NCBI RefSeq assembly: GCF_900199635.1
Contig: NZ_LT962687.1
Coordinates: forward strand, 156,501 to 220,500
Source: Anaerotruncus massiliensis (ex Togo et al. 2026)
GTDB lineage: Bacteria > Bacillota > Clostridia > Oscillospirales > Ruminococcaceae
Direction: 5' to 3'
DNA: 64,000 nucleotides
Positions within the stretch are counted from its first letter, which is position 1. The number at the start of each line of letters is the position of its first letter. The notes below the pieces were generated by a model that was given only the letters and a program-made list of their open reading frames with translations, made no database searches and was not told where the DNA came from. Made by a program: the position numbers and the translations under genes. Below are positions 33,329-43,863 of this stretch, piece after piece.

Positions 33329-34519
33329 ATGACCTCTTACAACAAAAAGTCGGTGGAGGACATCGACGTAAACGGCAAAAAGGTACTCGTCCGCTGCGAT
33401 TTCAACGTCCCGCTCAAGGACGGCGTCATCACCTCGGACAAGCGCATCGTTGCGGCCCTGCCGACCATCAAGTACCTGCTTGACCACAACGCGGCAGTCA
33501 TCCTCTGCTCCCACCTCGGACGTCCGAAGGGCGAAGTGAAGCCCGAGTTCTCCCTCGCGCCTGTGGCGGCCCGCCTGAGCGAGCTGCTCGGCAAGCCGGT
33601 CGCGATGGCCAGGGACGTCGTCGGCGACGACGCGAAGGCCAAGGCCGCGGCGCTGAAGCCCGGCGAGCTGCTTCTGCTCGAGAACGTCCGCTTCGAGGCG
33701 GGCGAGACCAAGAACAACCCCGATCTCGCCAAGGCGTTTGCCTCGCTGGCGGAAATCTATGTCAACGACGCATTCGGTTCGGCGCACCGCGCCCATTCCT
33801 CGACCGCCGGCGTCGCCGATTACCTGCCCGCCGTCTGCGGCTTCCTCATCCAGAAGGAGATCACCATCATGGGCAAGGCCCTCTCCGACCCCAAGCGCCC
33901 CTTTGTGGCGATCCTGGGCGGCGCGAAGGTCTCCGACAAGATCGGCGTCATCAACAACCTCCTCGAGAAGGTCGACACCCTCATCGTGGGCGGCGGCATG
34001 TCCTACACCTTCATGAAGGCGCAGGGCCATTCGATCGGCAACTCCCTCTGCGAGGAGGATAAGCTCGACCTGGCGCGCGAGATGCTCCAGAAGGCGAAGG
34101 ACAAGGGCGTCAGCCTGCTGCTGCCGGTCGACAACAAGGCGGGCGACAAGTTCGACGCCAACTGCGACATCAAAATCGTCGACAGCGACGACATCCCCGA
34201 CGGCTGGATGGGTATGGACATCGGCCCCAGGACGATCGAGCTCTTCTGCGGCGCCGTGAAGAACGCCGGCACCGTCGTGTGGAACGGCCCGATGGGCGTC
34301 TTTGAGTTCGAGCGGTTCGCCGAGGGCACCCTCAAGGTCGCCGAGGCGGTCGCCGAGAGCGGCGCGGTCTCGATCATCGGCGGCGGCGATTCGGCCGCGG
34401 CGGTCACCAAGCTCGGCTATGCCGACAAGATGACCCACATCTCCACCGGCGGCGGCGCCTCCCTCGAGTTCCTCGAAGGCCTCGAGCTGCCCGGCATCGC
34501 GGCCCTCAACGACAAATAA
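33329..34519 (+). CDS. pgk: Phosphoglycerate kinase
   Basis: 396 aa, usual length. [76 protein letters not shown] and [13 protein letters not shown] are all present. It makes ATP from 1,3-bisphosphoglycerate. ATG 33329 has AAGGGTGG 8 nt upstream; GTG 33317 would place the start inside that site. First of three glycolytic genes; no gapdh gene precedes it. Confidence 0.97.
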   Translation: MTSYNKKSVEDIDVNGKKVLVRCDFNVPLKDGVITSDKRIVAALPTIKYLLDHNAAVILCSHLGRPKGEVKPEFSLAPVAARLSELLGKPVAMARDVVGDDAKAKAAALKPGELLLLENVRFEAGETKNNPDLAKAFASLAEIYVNDAFGSAHRAHSSTAGVADYLPAVCGFLIQKEITIMGKALSDPKRPFVAILGGAKVSDKIGVINNLLEKVDTLIVGGGMSYTFMKAQGHSIGNSLCEEDKLDLAREMLQKAKDKGVSLLLPVDNKAGDKFDANCDIKIVDSDDIPDGWMGMDIGPRTIELFCGAVKNAGTVVWNGPMGVFEFERFAEGTLKVAEAVAESGAVSIIGGGDSAAAVTKLGYADKMTHISTGGGASLEFLEGLELPGIAALNDK

Positions 34520-34527
34520 GAGCCACC

Positions 34528-34556
34528 AAAAGGGCGGGCGTCAGCCCGCCCTTTTT
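34528..34556 (+). terminator. Terminator/attenuator after pgk
   Basis: AAAAGGGCGGGC, loop GTCA, GCCCGCCCTTTTT. Strong in form, although tpiA follows in the same direction 156 nt later without a clear promoter of its own. Confidence 0.8.
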
Positions 34557-34587
34557 CAGCCTCCCGCGCCCCATCCGCACACGCGGG

Positions 34588-34664
34588 GGCGGGAAACCAA
34601 ACGGCTCCGCCGTTTGTACGCAAAACAAAGTTTTGCGTCCCGCGCGAGGCGCGGGTTTCCCGCC
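34588..34664 (+). other. Multi-branched hairpin structure in the tpiA leader
   Basis: An outer stem GGCGGGAAA (34588-34596)/TTTCCCGCC (34656-34664) encloses three hairpins: AAACGGC-TCC-GCCGTTT (34599-34615), CGCAAAAC-AAA-GTTTTGCG (34619-34637) and CCCGCGC-GAG-GCGCGGG (34639-34655). The result is a cloverleaf-like fold 50 nt upstream of tpiA. It does not match a riboswitch class that I recognise. Confidence 0.6.
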
Positions 34665-34712
34665 GCGGCCCGAAAACCGTCATCAATACATCACGATACA
34701 GGAGGACATACT

Positions 34713-35480
34713 ATGAACAAGAACCTGCGCAAGGCCGTCATCGCCGGCAACTGGAAGATGAACAAGACCCGCCCCGAGGCGAAAGCCCTGATCGAAGAGC
34801 TCAAGCCGATGGTCGCGGACGCCGGCTGCGGCGTCGTGATCTGTGTGCCCTACACCAACCTCGAGACCGCGCTCGCGCTGACCGAGGGGACCAACATCGG
34901 CGTGGGCGCCGAGAACTGCCACTGGGAGAAATCGGGCGCCTTCACGGGCGAGATCTCCGCCGACATGCTCGCCGAGATGGGCGTCAAATATGTGGTCATC
35001 GGCCACAGCGAGCGCCGCCAGTATTTCGGCGAGACGGACGAGACGGTGCAGAAGCGCGTGCGCGCGGCGCTCGACGCGGGCCTCACCGTCATCCTCTGCG
35101 TGGGCGAGCTGCTCGCGCAGCGGGAGCAGGGGATCACCGAGGAGATCGTCGGTCTTCAGACGAAGGTCGCGCTGGGCGGCGTCTCCGCCGAGGAACTCAA
35201 GCGCGTCATCATCGCGTATGAGCCGGTCTGGGCGATCGGCACGGGCAAGACCGCGACCGCCGGGCAGGCGAACGAGGTCTGCCGTTACATCCGCGCGGTG
35301 GTCGCGGGCCTCTACGGCCAGGCGGCCGCGGACGGCCTGACCATCCAGTACGGCGGCTCGATGAACGCGAAGAACGCGGCGGAGCTGGTTGCGCAGCCGG
35401 ACGTGGACGGCGGGCTCATCGGGGGCGCGTCCCTCAAGGCCCCCGACTTCACGGCGATCGTGGAAGCGGCCTCGAAATAA
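34713..35480 (+). CDS. tpiA: Triose-phosphate isomerase
   Basis: 255 aa. AGNWKMNKT (catalytic Lys), VVIGHSERRQYFGE (catalytic His), YEPVWAIGTGKTA (catalytic Glu) and IQYGGSMNAKNAAEL. AGGAGGA sits before ATG 34713; the upstream ORF extension is hairpin sequence. Interconverts dihydroxyacetone phosphate and glyceraldehyde 3-phosphate. Confidence 0.97.
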   Translation: MNKNLRKAVIAGNWKMNKTRPEAKALIEELKPMVADAGCGVVICVPYTNLETALALTEGTNIGVGAENCHWEKSGAFTGEISADMLAEMGVKYVVIGHSERRQYFGETDETVQKRVRAALDAGLTVILCVGELLAQREQGITEEIVGLQTKVALGGVSAEELKRVIIAYEPVWAIGTGKTATAGQANEVCRYIRAVVAGLYGQAAADGLTIQYGGSMNAKNAAELVAQPDVDGGLIGGASLKAPDFTAIVEAASK

Positions 35481-35504
35481 ACCCGGGCATTAGGAGGAAA
35501 GCAG

Positions 35505-37022
35505 ATGAAAAAACCTTTGGCACTCATTATCCTGGACGGTTTTGGATATAACCCGCAGGACTACGGCAACGCGATCGCGGCGGCCAAAAAGCCGAACATC
35601 GACCGCCTGATGGCCACCTGCCCCCACACGCTGATCGGGGCGTCCGGCCTCGACGTGGGCCTGCCCGACGGCCAGATGGGCAACTCGGAGGTGGGCCACA
35701 CCAATATCGGCGCGGGCCGCATCGTCTATCAGGAGCTGACCCGCATCTCCAAGTCGATCGAGGACGGGGACTTCTTTCAAACCCCCGCTCTGCTGGCGGC
35801 GGTGGAGAACTGCAAAAAGAACGACTCCGCGCTGCACCTGATGGGCCTCTGCTCGGACGGCGGCGTGCACAGCCACAACACCCACCTTTACGGTCTGCTG
35901 CGGCTGGCGAAGGACGCGGGGCTCAAGAAGGTGTACGTCCACTGCTTCATGGACGGCCGCGACGTGCCCCCGACCTCTGGTGTGGATTTCCTTGCGGCGC
36001 TGGAAGCCGAGATGAACCGGATCGGCATCGGCCGCATCGCGACGGTGATCGGCCGGTATTACGCGATGGACCGCGACAACCGCTGGGAGCGCGTCTCCCG
36101 CGCCTATAACGCGATCGTGAAGGGGGAGGGCAACTTCAACCCCTCGGCGGTCGACGCGGCGGAGAAATCCTACGGCGCGGAGGTCACCGACGAATTCATC
36201 GAGCCGACCGTCTGCCTCAAGGACGCAGGCGTCCGCGACGGCGATTCGATGATCTTCTACAACTTCCGTCCCGACCGCGCGCGCGAACTGACCCGGACCT
36301 TCGTGGACCCAGACTTCAAGGGCTTTGAGCGCGAGGGCGGCCAAAAGCACGTCTTCTTCGTCTGCATGACCCAGTACGATGTGACAATGCCGAACGTCGA
36401 GGTGGCCTTCAAGCCGGAGAGCCTCGACAACACCTTCGGCCAGTACATCTCCGACCAGGGCCTCACCCAGCTGCGGATTGCGGAGACGGAGAAGTACGCG
36501 CACGTCACCTTCTTTTTCAACGGCGGCGTCGAGCAGCCCTACCCGGGCGAGGACCGCGCGCTGATCCCCTCTCCCAAGGTTGCGACCTATGACATGCAGC
36601 CGGAGATGAGCGCCTACATCGTTGCCGACGAGGTGGTCAAGCGGATCGAAAGCGGGAAATACGACGTGATCATCCTCAACTATGCCAACTGCGACATGGT
36701 CGGGCACACCGGCGTCTTCAACGCGGCCAAGCGCGCGGTGGAAGCGGTGGACAAATGCCTCGGCGAGACGGTGGACGCGATCCTGCGGATGGGCGGGCGC
36801 GCACTGATCACCGCCGACCACGGCAACGCCGACCAGATGTTCGAGCCGGACGGCTCCCCCTTCACGGCGCACACCACCAACCCGGTGCCGCTCATCGCGG
36901 TGGGCTGCGGCGACGTGAAACTGCGCGAGGGAGGCCGCCTGGCGGATCTCGCCCCCACGATGCTCAAGCTCCTCGACCTGCCCCAGCCCAAGGAGATGAC
37001 CGGCAAAAGCATCGTCGAATAA
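35505..37022 (+). CDS. gpmI: 2,3-bisphosphoglycerate-independent phosphoglycerate mutase
   Basis: 505 aa. Mn-binding and catalytic residues: [26 protein letters not shown] (catalytic Ser), [38 protein letters not shown] and [11 protein letters not shown]. It converts 3-phosphoglycerate to 2-phosphoglycerate without 2,3-BPG. Follows tpiA by 24 bp with AGGAGG. Confidence 0.97.
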   Translation: MKKPLALIILDGFGYNPQDYGNAIAAAKKPNIDRLMATCPHTLIGASGLDVGLPDGQMGNSEVGHTNIGAGRIVYQELTRISKSIEDGDFFQTPALLAAVENCKKNDSALHLMGLCSDGGVHSHNTHLYGLLRLAKDAGLKKVYVHCFMDGRDVPPTSGVDFLAALEAEMNRIGIGRIATVIGRYYAMDRDNRWERVSRAYNAIVKGEGNFNPSAVDAAEKSYGAEVTDEFIEPTVCLKDAGVRDGDSMIFYNFRPDRARELTRTFVDPDFKGFEREGGQKHVFFVCMTQYDVTMPNVEVAFKPESLDNTFGQYISDQGLTQLRIAETEKYAHVTFFFNGGVEQPYPGEDRALIPSPKVATYDMQPEMSAYIVADEVVKRIESGKYDVIILNYANCDMVGHTGVFNAAKRAVEAVDKCLGETVDAILRMGGRALITADHGNADQMFEPDGSPFTAHTTNPVPLIAVGCGDVKLREGGRLADLAPTMLKLLDLPQPKEMTGKSIVE

Positions 37023-37029
37023 AAAGAGA

Positions 37030-37064
37030 AAGCCGCCCCGCGCGCTGCGCGGGGCGGTTTTTTG
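37030..37064 (+). terminator. Terminator after gpmI
   Basis: CCGCCCCGCGC, loop GCT, GCGCGGGGCGG, TTTTTT. Confidence 0.92.
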
Positions 37065-37121
37065 CGTCTTTACGCGGGACCGTATATTTTACCCGGTCTG
37101 GCACAAAATAAACGTAATGAC

Positions 37122-37150
37122 TTGTCTTTATCCGGGAAATGGATTATAAT
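37122..37150 (+). promoter_or_regulatory. Promoter of the 95-aa membrane protein gene
   Basis: TTGTCT (37122-37127), 17-nt spacer, perfect TATAAT (37145-37150). Confidence 0.82.
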
Positions 37151-37194
37151 AGATGCATCTACACGCCCAACTATCCACTACAGGAGGAATCGAT

Positions 37195-37482
37195 ATGAGA
37201 AAAGGTACCTTTATAGCGACCATTGCCCTTCTGATCGCCATAGCGGGCGCGATCGTCGCGTTTGCCGCTTATTTTAAACGCCGCAGCTGCGCGCTCTGCG
37301 ACGATCTCGACGACGAACTGATGGACGACATGTCCGATCTGGACTACTATGCGACCCAGGTCGACGAGGACGACGAGGAGGATGTCTGCGGCTGCGGATG
37401 CTCCGCGCCGGAGGAGACCGTCCAGGATGCCGCGCCGGAAGCGGCCGCGCAGGATGACGGAGAGGAACCCACCGAGGAATAA
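37195..37482 (+). CDS. Small membrane-anchored acidic Cys-containing protein
   Basis: 95 aa. One N-terminal helix (FIATIALLIAIAGAIVAFAA), a short basic stop KRRSCALC, then a strongly acidic tail (DDLDDELMDDMSDLDYYATQ ... DEDDEED) with a CGCGC cluster. CxxC at CALC and CGCGC could bind a metal. Own promoter, AGGAGG site and terminator argue for a real gene. Function unknown. Confidence 0.8.
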   Translation: MRKGTFIATIALLIAIAGAIVAFAAYFKRRSCALCDDLDDELMDDMSDLDYYATQVDEDDEEDVCGCGCSAPEETVQDAAPEAAAQDDGEEPTEE

Positions 37483-37489
37483 AAGCACG

Positions 37490-37518
37490 GCGGCCGCCCT
37501 GCGGGCGGCCGCTTCTTT
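37490..37518 (+). terminator. Terminator after the 95-aa gene
   Basis: GCGGCCGCCC, loop TGC, GGGCGGCCGC, then TTCTTTT. Confidence 0.8.
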
Positions 37519-37615
37519 TCCCCTCGCCGCGCAATCCCTTCGCGTTCGGTGAACGATCCGGCGATGGCCGCGGGAGCCGCGCTGGAATGACTTAATTAAA
37601 ATTGCCGCTTATCTA

Positions 37616-37644
37616 TTGACAAACGCCCTGCGGCGTGGTAATAT
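37616..37644 (+). promoter_or_regulatory. Promoter of tRNA-fMet
   Basis: Consensus TTGACA (37616-37621), then TAATAT at 37639-37644 (17-nt spacer) or TATAAT at 37642-37647 (20-nt spacer). Confidence 0.72.
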
Positions 37645-37673
37645 AATAAGGCGCCTAAAAAGCGTTGACATAT

Positions 37674-37750
<77 letters not shown>

Positions 37751-37752
37751 AC

Positions 37753-37788
37753 AAAAAGTTCGTAAGGCCAATGCTTTACGAACTTTTT
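37753..37788 (+). terminator. Terminator of tRNA-fMet
   Basis: AAAAAGTTCGTAA pairs with TTACGAACTTTTT around a 10-nt loop, 3 nt after the CCA end. Confidence 0.85.
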
Positions 37789-37808
37789 ATGATTGTGGAG
37801 GTAATTGC

Positions 37809-38048
37809 ATGGACCTGCCGATGCTCGATTTCCTGAAGGAGAAGAACACCCATACGGGCAGCGAGGGGAATTTCCGCTATAAACTGAAACCCGACGGCGA
37901 GGAAATCAAGGTGTGGGCCTACCAGACCTACTGCCTCGAATACTGCCAGGAGCACGGGCTCATGCTGGGGGAGGAGACCTTCCCGCTGGACGCCCGGGGA
38001 CTCGAGGCCGCGGCCGCCTGGCTCGCCGAGCAACAGAAAAAACTCTGA
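37809..38048 (+). CDS. Hypothetical small protein
   Basis: 79 aa, soluble: MDLPMLDFLKEKNTHTGSEG, FRYKLKPDGEEIKVWAYQTY, LEYCQEHGLMLGEETFPLDA and a helical Ala-rich end. TGGAGG precedes the ATG and a strong terminator follows. No domain recognised. Confidence 0.72.
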   Translation: MDLPMLDFLKEKNTHTGSEGNFRYKLKPDGEEIKVWAYQTYCLEYCQEHGLMLGEETFPLDARGLEAAAAWLAEQQKKL

Positions 38049-38087
38049 AAAAGGGCCCCGTCCGCCTTAGCGGACGGGGCCCTTTTT
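38048..38087 (+). terminator. Terminator after the 79-aa gene
   Basis: AAAAAGGGCCCCGTCCGC, loop CTTA, GCGGACGGGGCCCTTTTT; perfect stem. Confidence 0.9.
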
Positions 38088-38112
38088 GATGCGGGCGCGG
38101 CGGCCCGTCCGG

Positions 38113-38141
38113 TTGAAGCGGACCCGGATTTGTGGTACAAT
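38113..38141 (+). promoter_or_regulatory. Promoter of the OadB-signature small protein gene
   Basis: TTGAAG (38113-38118), 17-nt spacer, TACAAT (38136-38141). Confidence 0.65.
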
Positions 38142-38229
38142 AAGCACATTTCCAGGCGGCGTTTCCGCCCGCCGGCGCGGCTTGCGGCGGGGCGGGAAGC
38201 GGATTTCCAGGAAACGGGGAGATGGAGAC

Positions 38230-38535
38230 ATGAAAGGGAGACTCCTTTACAGGGCGGTCAAAATCGGGACGATCGCCTGCGCGGCGCTTGCCATGCTGAT
38301 CCTGCTGGGCAGGCGGCTGCTGTTCTGGTGGGCGGATCGGCTGCTCGGGGAGAGCGTGCAGTTCCACATCGCGGAGGGCGCGGGTTCGATCGCCATCATC
38401 GGCGGCGCGGACGGGCCCACCGCCATCTATACGACGGCGAACATCCTGCCGCCCATGCTGCTCGCCGGGGTGCTGACCGCGCTTTCCGTCGTGGGCTGCG
38501 TGGCGCTTATCCTGCTGCGCCGAAAGAACAAGTAG
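38230..38535 (+). CDS. Small two-helix membrane protein with OadB/GcdB-like signature
   Basis: 101 aa. Helix 1 (IGTIACAALAMLILLGRRLL), a periplasmic-side segment with AGSIAIIGGADGPTAIYTTA (residues 51-70), helix 2 (LLAGVLTALSVVGCVALILL) and RRKNK. The GGADGPTAIYT core is the hallmark of the beta subunit of Na+-translocating decarboxylases (OadB, GcdB, MmdB), which are about 370-430 aa with many helices. Here only that motif is kept in a mini-protein, and no alpha or biotin subunit is nearby. It may be a short paralogue or a regulatory fragment; function unknown. GGGGAG site before the ATG. Confidence 0.75.
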   Translation: MKGRLLYRAVKIGTIACAALAMLILLGRRLLFWWADRLLGESVQFHIAEGAGSIAIIGGADGPTAIYTTANILPPMLLAGVLTALSVVGCVALILLRRKNK

Positions 38536-38560
38536 TAATTTTTATATTTAATATAACAGG

Positions 38561-40724
<2,164 letters not shown>

Positions 40725-40726
<2 letters not shown>

Positions 40727-40890
40727 ATTTGCCGCTCGGGGAGCGGCGTAGCTGCCGGCTGGCGGCCGACGGCAGGCTTAGATTTTCCGCTCATCGAGCG
40801 GCGTAGCTTGTCGGTAGTCGACCGACGGCGGTTTAGGCTTGCCGCTCAGTGAGCGGCGTAGCTTGCCGGGTCCCGCCCCGGCGGGCGGCC
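40725..40890 (+). repeat. Three direct repeats of about 55 bp with nested hairpins
   Basis: Units start near 40725, 40780 and 40836. Each carries a core of the type GCCGCTC-nnn-GAGCGGC (second unit TCCGCTC) followed by GTAGCTTGCCGG-like sequence and a second inverted repeat. They directly follow the tex stop codon. The core loop varies (GGG, ATC, AGT-like), suggesting conserved RNA stems. Confidence 0.75.
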
Positions 40891-41253
40891 CTATTTCTTG
40901 GCCGCCCAAGAAATAGGGGAAAGAAACCGCAGGGGGCTATGCCCCCTTGACCCCCGCGCCGCCTCCGGTTGGCCTGCGGCCAAAGTCGGCGGCGCCCTGC
41001 CACGGATCAATGGGCGGGTGTACAACAACCCGCCCGCCGCCGCGCCGCGGGCGCAATGCCTCTGCCGGCGAGCCCCCGGAACCGTACCGGAAGTTCCCAT
41101 ATGGGAGGCACGACCGCTTTTATTTCGCTCGCATCTCCCACAGGGAGGCGGAAAACTGCGCGGCTTCGCCGCGCACACGCGCAAAGCGCGCGAACGCCCG
41201 GAACGGGCGTTGTTTTCCGCCGTATGGTTTTGGCGAGCCATCCGGCTTCATCT

Positions 41254-41345
41254 GTTGGGAGCGTCCGCAACCTGAATTGAGCCTTCAGCTTGTGTACCCG
41301 TGGGGAGCGGCGGCAGTCCGCGGGTCATGGCAAGGTACTCCCGGG
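41254..41345. repeat. Dispersed 91-bp repeat, copy 2
   Basis: Near-identical partner of 3175-3265, same orientation, again inside an island that also carries the 110-bp-unit sequence further right. Confidence 0.85.
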
Positions 41346-41549
41346 GGATACCGCTTAAAGTTCCGGCCCGCAGGGCCGGGTCCGCGTAGCGGACTCAAGC
41401 CGGGGTCGCGGGGCGGAGCGCCCGCGAGCGGCCGTCGCGCGTAGCGCGCTCCGGGCGTAGCCCGGGCAGGCCGCCCAAGGCGGAAGTCCCCTTGAGCGTC
41501 CTTCTTCCGCCGACTTCTTGGGCGTGCAAGAAGTCGGCCCGCCTGCCGG

Positions 41550-41880
41550 GGCGGGTCCCGGCAATCTCCGCCGCCGCAGGCGGCACATCTGGAGCGTCCT
41601 GAAGGGGCGCGAAAAAAGCCCCGTCGGGCGCAGCGCGGCAAATCCAGGACCGCCGCCGGGGCGGGTCCCGGCAATCTCCGCCGCCGCAGGCGGCACATCT
41701 GGAGCGCCCCGAAGGGGTGCGGAAAAAGCCCCGCCGGGCGCAGCGCGGCAAATCCAGGCCCGCCCGCCGGGGCGGGTCCCGGCAATCTCCGCCGCCGCAG
41801 GCGGCACATCTGGAGCGTCCCGAAGGGGTGCGGAAAAAGCCCCGCCGGACGCAGCGCGGCAAATCTAGGACCGCCGCCGG
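41550..41880. repeat. Three tandem 110-111-bp repeats
   Basis: Units begin at 41550, 41660 and 41771 (each GGCGGGTCCCGGCAATCTCC), with a degenerate fourth from 41881. Within each unit CCGCCGCAGGCGG forms a hairpin, and GCCCCGCCGGGCGCAGC-like and GGCAAATCCAGG blocks are conserved. Units differ at few positions. A single diverged fragment lies at about 3408-3443. Confidence 0.88.
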
Positions 41881-42100
41881 GGCGGGACCCGGCTAAAACG
41901 CGCCGCCCGGCTTCGCCGGAGCGCCGCTGCGCGGCGGCGCGCGTTCAAAGGGGTTTACGCCTCTTTGGATTCCCATGGAGGAACTGCCTGCGGCAGAATC
42001 TCTTACAAGATGCGCCCCGAAGGGGCGCGAAGAAAGCCCCGCCGGCGGGCCGCCGGCAAACGCCGCCGCTCCCCGAGCGGTACCCCCCAGGAGGAACGCA

Positions 42101-43690
42101 ATGAACATCCTGCTTGTGGCAATCAACGCGAAATACAGCCACACCAACCTCGCGGTGCGCGATCTGCAAAACGTGCTCGCGGCGGAGGGGATGGAGGCAG
42201 GGATCGCGGAATATACGATCAACCAGCCCACGCGGGAGATCCTCAGCGACCTTGCGCGCCGGGGCGCGGATACCTATTGCTTTTCCTGCTACATCTGGAA
42301 CATCGAATATGTGCGCAGGCTCGGCGCGGACCTGCGGCTGCTCTTTCCGGAGGCGTCCATCCTGCTGGGCGGGCCGGAGGTGAGCTTCGACCCGGAGGAA
42401 CGGCTCGCGGCGATGCCGTGGGCGGACGCGATCCTCTGCGGGGAGGGGGAGCCGCAGATCGCCGGTGTCCTGCGGGAGGGACGGCCGCGCGGGGTCCGCC
42501 GCGCCGGGCGGTTTACCGACCTGGACGCGCTGCCCTTCCCTTACCGCGATTTCGACGCGCTCAAAGACCGGGTGCTCTACTATGAGTCGTCGCGCGGGTG
42601 CCCGTTCGGGTGCAGCTACTGCCTGTCATCCGCCGACCGGACGGTGCGTTACCGCTCGCTGCCGCGCGTCTTCGACGATTTGCGGCGGTTCCTCGACGCC
42701 GGGGTGATGCAGGTCAAGTTCGTCGACCGTACCTTCAACCTCGACGCGGACCGGGCGCTCGCGATCTGGAAATTCCTCGCGGAGCACGACAACGGAATCA
42801 CCGGCTTTCAGATGGAGCTGGGCGGAGACCTGCTCACCGGGGAGCAGCTGGCGTTTCTCTCCACGGTGCGGCCGGGACTTTTCCAGTTCGAGATCGGCGT
42901 GCAGAGCACCTGCGGCGAAACGCTCGCGGAGGTCTGCCGCAAGACGGACGTCGGCCGCCTGATGGAGAACGTGCGCGCGCTGTCGGCGGCGGGCCGCCTG
43001 CATCTGCACCTCGACCTGATCGCGGGGCTGCCGGGCGAGGATTTCGCGCGGTTCGCGAAAAGCTACGACGAGGTGTTTTCCCTGCGGCCGGAGCAGCTCC
43101 AGCTCGGCTTTCTCAAGCTGCTGCGCGGCTCCTCCCTCTACGCGCGCCGGGAGGAATACGGCCTCGTGCACAGCGAAACGCCGCCCTATGAAATTTTATG
43201 CACGCCGCGGCTCTCCTTTTTGGAGCTTTCGCGGCTTAAATCGGTCGAGGAGATGACCGAGGCCTACTACAACAGCGGCCGGTTTTCCCATACGCTCGCA
43301 TACCTGCTGGAATACATCCCCTCGCCGTTTGAGGCGATGCGCTCGCTCGGGGAGCGGATGCCGGCGCGCGCGGTGGGCAAGTACGAGTATTACGACCTGC
43401 TTTACGCGCTCTGCGTCGACCGCGGCGGCGATCCCGAAATCTGCCGCTGGCTCGTGCGGTACGATCTCTGCCTGCATGAGAGGCCGCGCCGGCTGCCGGC
43501 CTGCTGCCCCGAGGCCCCGCGGGAGGCGCGGCGGCGCGCGGCGGAGCGGGGGCTGCCATCGGGAGCGCATCTCGAACTGTTCCCCTTTGACGTGACCAGC
43601 CCCGGGCGGGAGCCGGGGGAGACGGCGGTCTGCTTTTTCCACGGGGAGCGGGATCTGCGCGGCAGGGCGCGCGCCGAACGGATTTTGTAA
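42101..43690 (+). CDS. B12-binding domain radical SAM protein (DUF4080 type)
   Basis: 529 aa. An N-terminal cobalamin-binding-like Rossmann domain (NILLVAINAKYSHTNLAVRD, ASILLGGPEVSFDP), a radical SAM barrel with the CxxxCxxC cluster ESSRGCPFGCSYC (about residues 163-175), HLHLDLIAGLPGEDFARF, and a C-terminal DUF4080-type domain. The substrate is unknown; related proteins act in anaerobic methylation or ring chemistry. ATG 42101 has CAGGAGGA upstream. Confidence 0.88.
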   Translation: MNILLVAINAKYSHTNLAVRDLQNVLAAEGMEAGIAEYTINQPTREILSDLARRGADTYCFSCYIWNIEYVRRLGADLRLLFPEASILLGGPEVSFDPEERLAAMPWADAILCGEGEPQIAGVLREGRPRGVRRAGRFTDLDALPFPYRDFDALKDRVLYYESSRGCPFGCSYCLSSADRTVRYRSLPRVFDDLRRFLDAGVMQVKFVDRTFNLDADRALAIWKFLAEHDNGITGFQMELGGDLLTGEQLAFLSTVRPGLFQFEIGVQSTCGETLAEVCRKTDVGRLMENVRALSAAGRLHLHLDLIAGLPGEDFARFAKSYDEVFSLRPEQLQLGFLKLLRGSSLYARREEYGLVHSETPPYEILCTPRLSFLELSRLKSVEEMTEAYYNSGRFSHTLAYLLEYIPSPFEAMRSLGERMPARAVGKYEYYDLLYALCVDRGGDPEICRWLVRYDLCLHERPRRLPACCPEAPREARRRAAERGLPSGAHLELFPFDVTSPGREPGETAVCFFHGERDLRGRARAERIL

Positions 43691-43716
43691 AAGGCCGGGT
43701 ATTTACCCGGCCTTTT
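43689..43716 (+). terminator. Terminator after the radical SAM gene
   Basis: AAAAGGCCGGGT, loop ATTT, ACCCGGCCTTTT, starting within the stop codon. Confidence 0.88.
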
Positions 43717-43863
43717 CTGTATGTCCCGGGCGGACAGGGACTGTATTTTTTTGCAAGAAAATAGGGGAAATTTGTTGGATTGTGTTGACTTTTCCCTGTA
43801 ATTATGCGATCTTTATAACAGCACGTTCACAATTTGTTTTTATTTGAGGGGGACAAAAGAAAG

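Larger units (their letters stand above)
40727..42100. repeat. Intergenic repeat island 2
   Basis: 1.37 kb with no credible gene between tex and the radical SAM gene. Contents in order: three ~55-bp hairpin repeats (40725-40890), a GC-rich spacer, the second copy of the 91-bp dispersed repeat (41254-41345), three tandem 110/111-bp units (41550-41880) with a fourth partial copy, and a spacer with short palindromes. ORFs here are repeat translations and have no ribosome binding sites. Confidence 0.8.

Noticed and set aside
34557-34712. tRNA or known riboswitch in the tpiA leader
   Set aside because: The fold is cloverleaf-like but has no tRNA conserved bases (no T-loop GTTCRA, no CCA) and no riboswitch consensus that I know.
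41285-41868. Four overlapping ORFs with 37-residue repeats (CAACGGGDCRDPP-like)
   Set aside because: These are translations of the 110-bp tandem DNA repeat in several frames, with no ribosome binding site and frame changes between units (110 and 111 bp).
41550-41880. CRISPR array
   Set aside because: Units are contiguous and similar along their whole length; there are no unique spacers and no cas genes.
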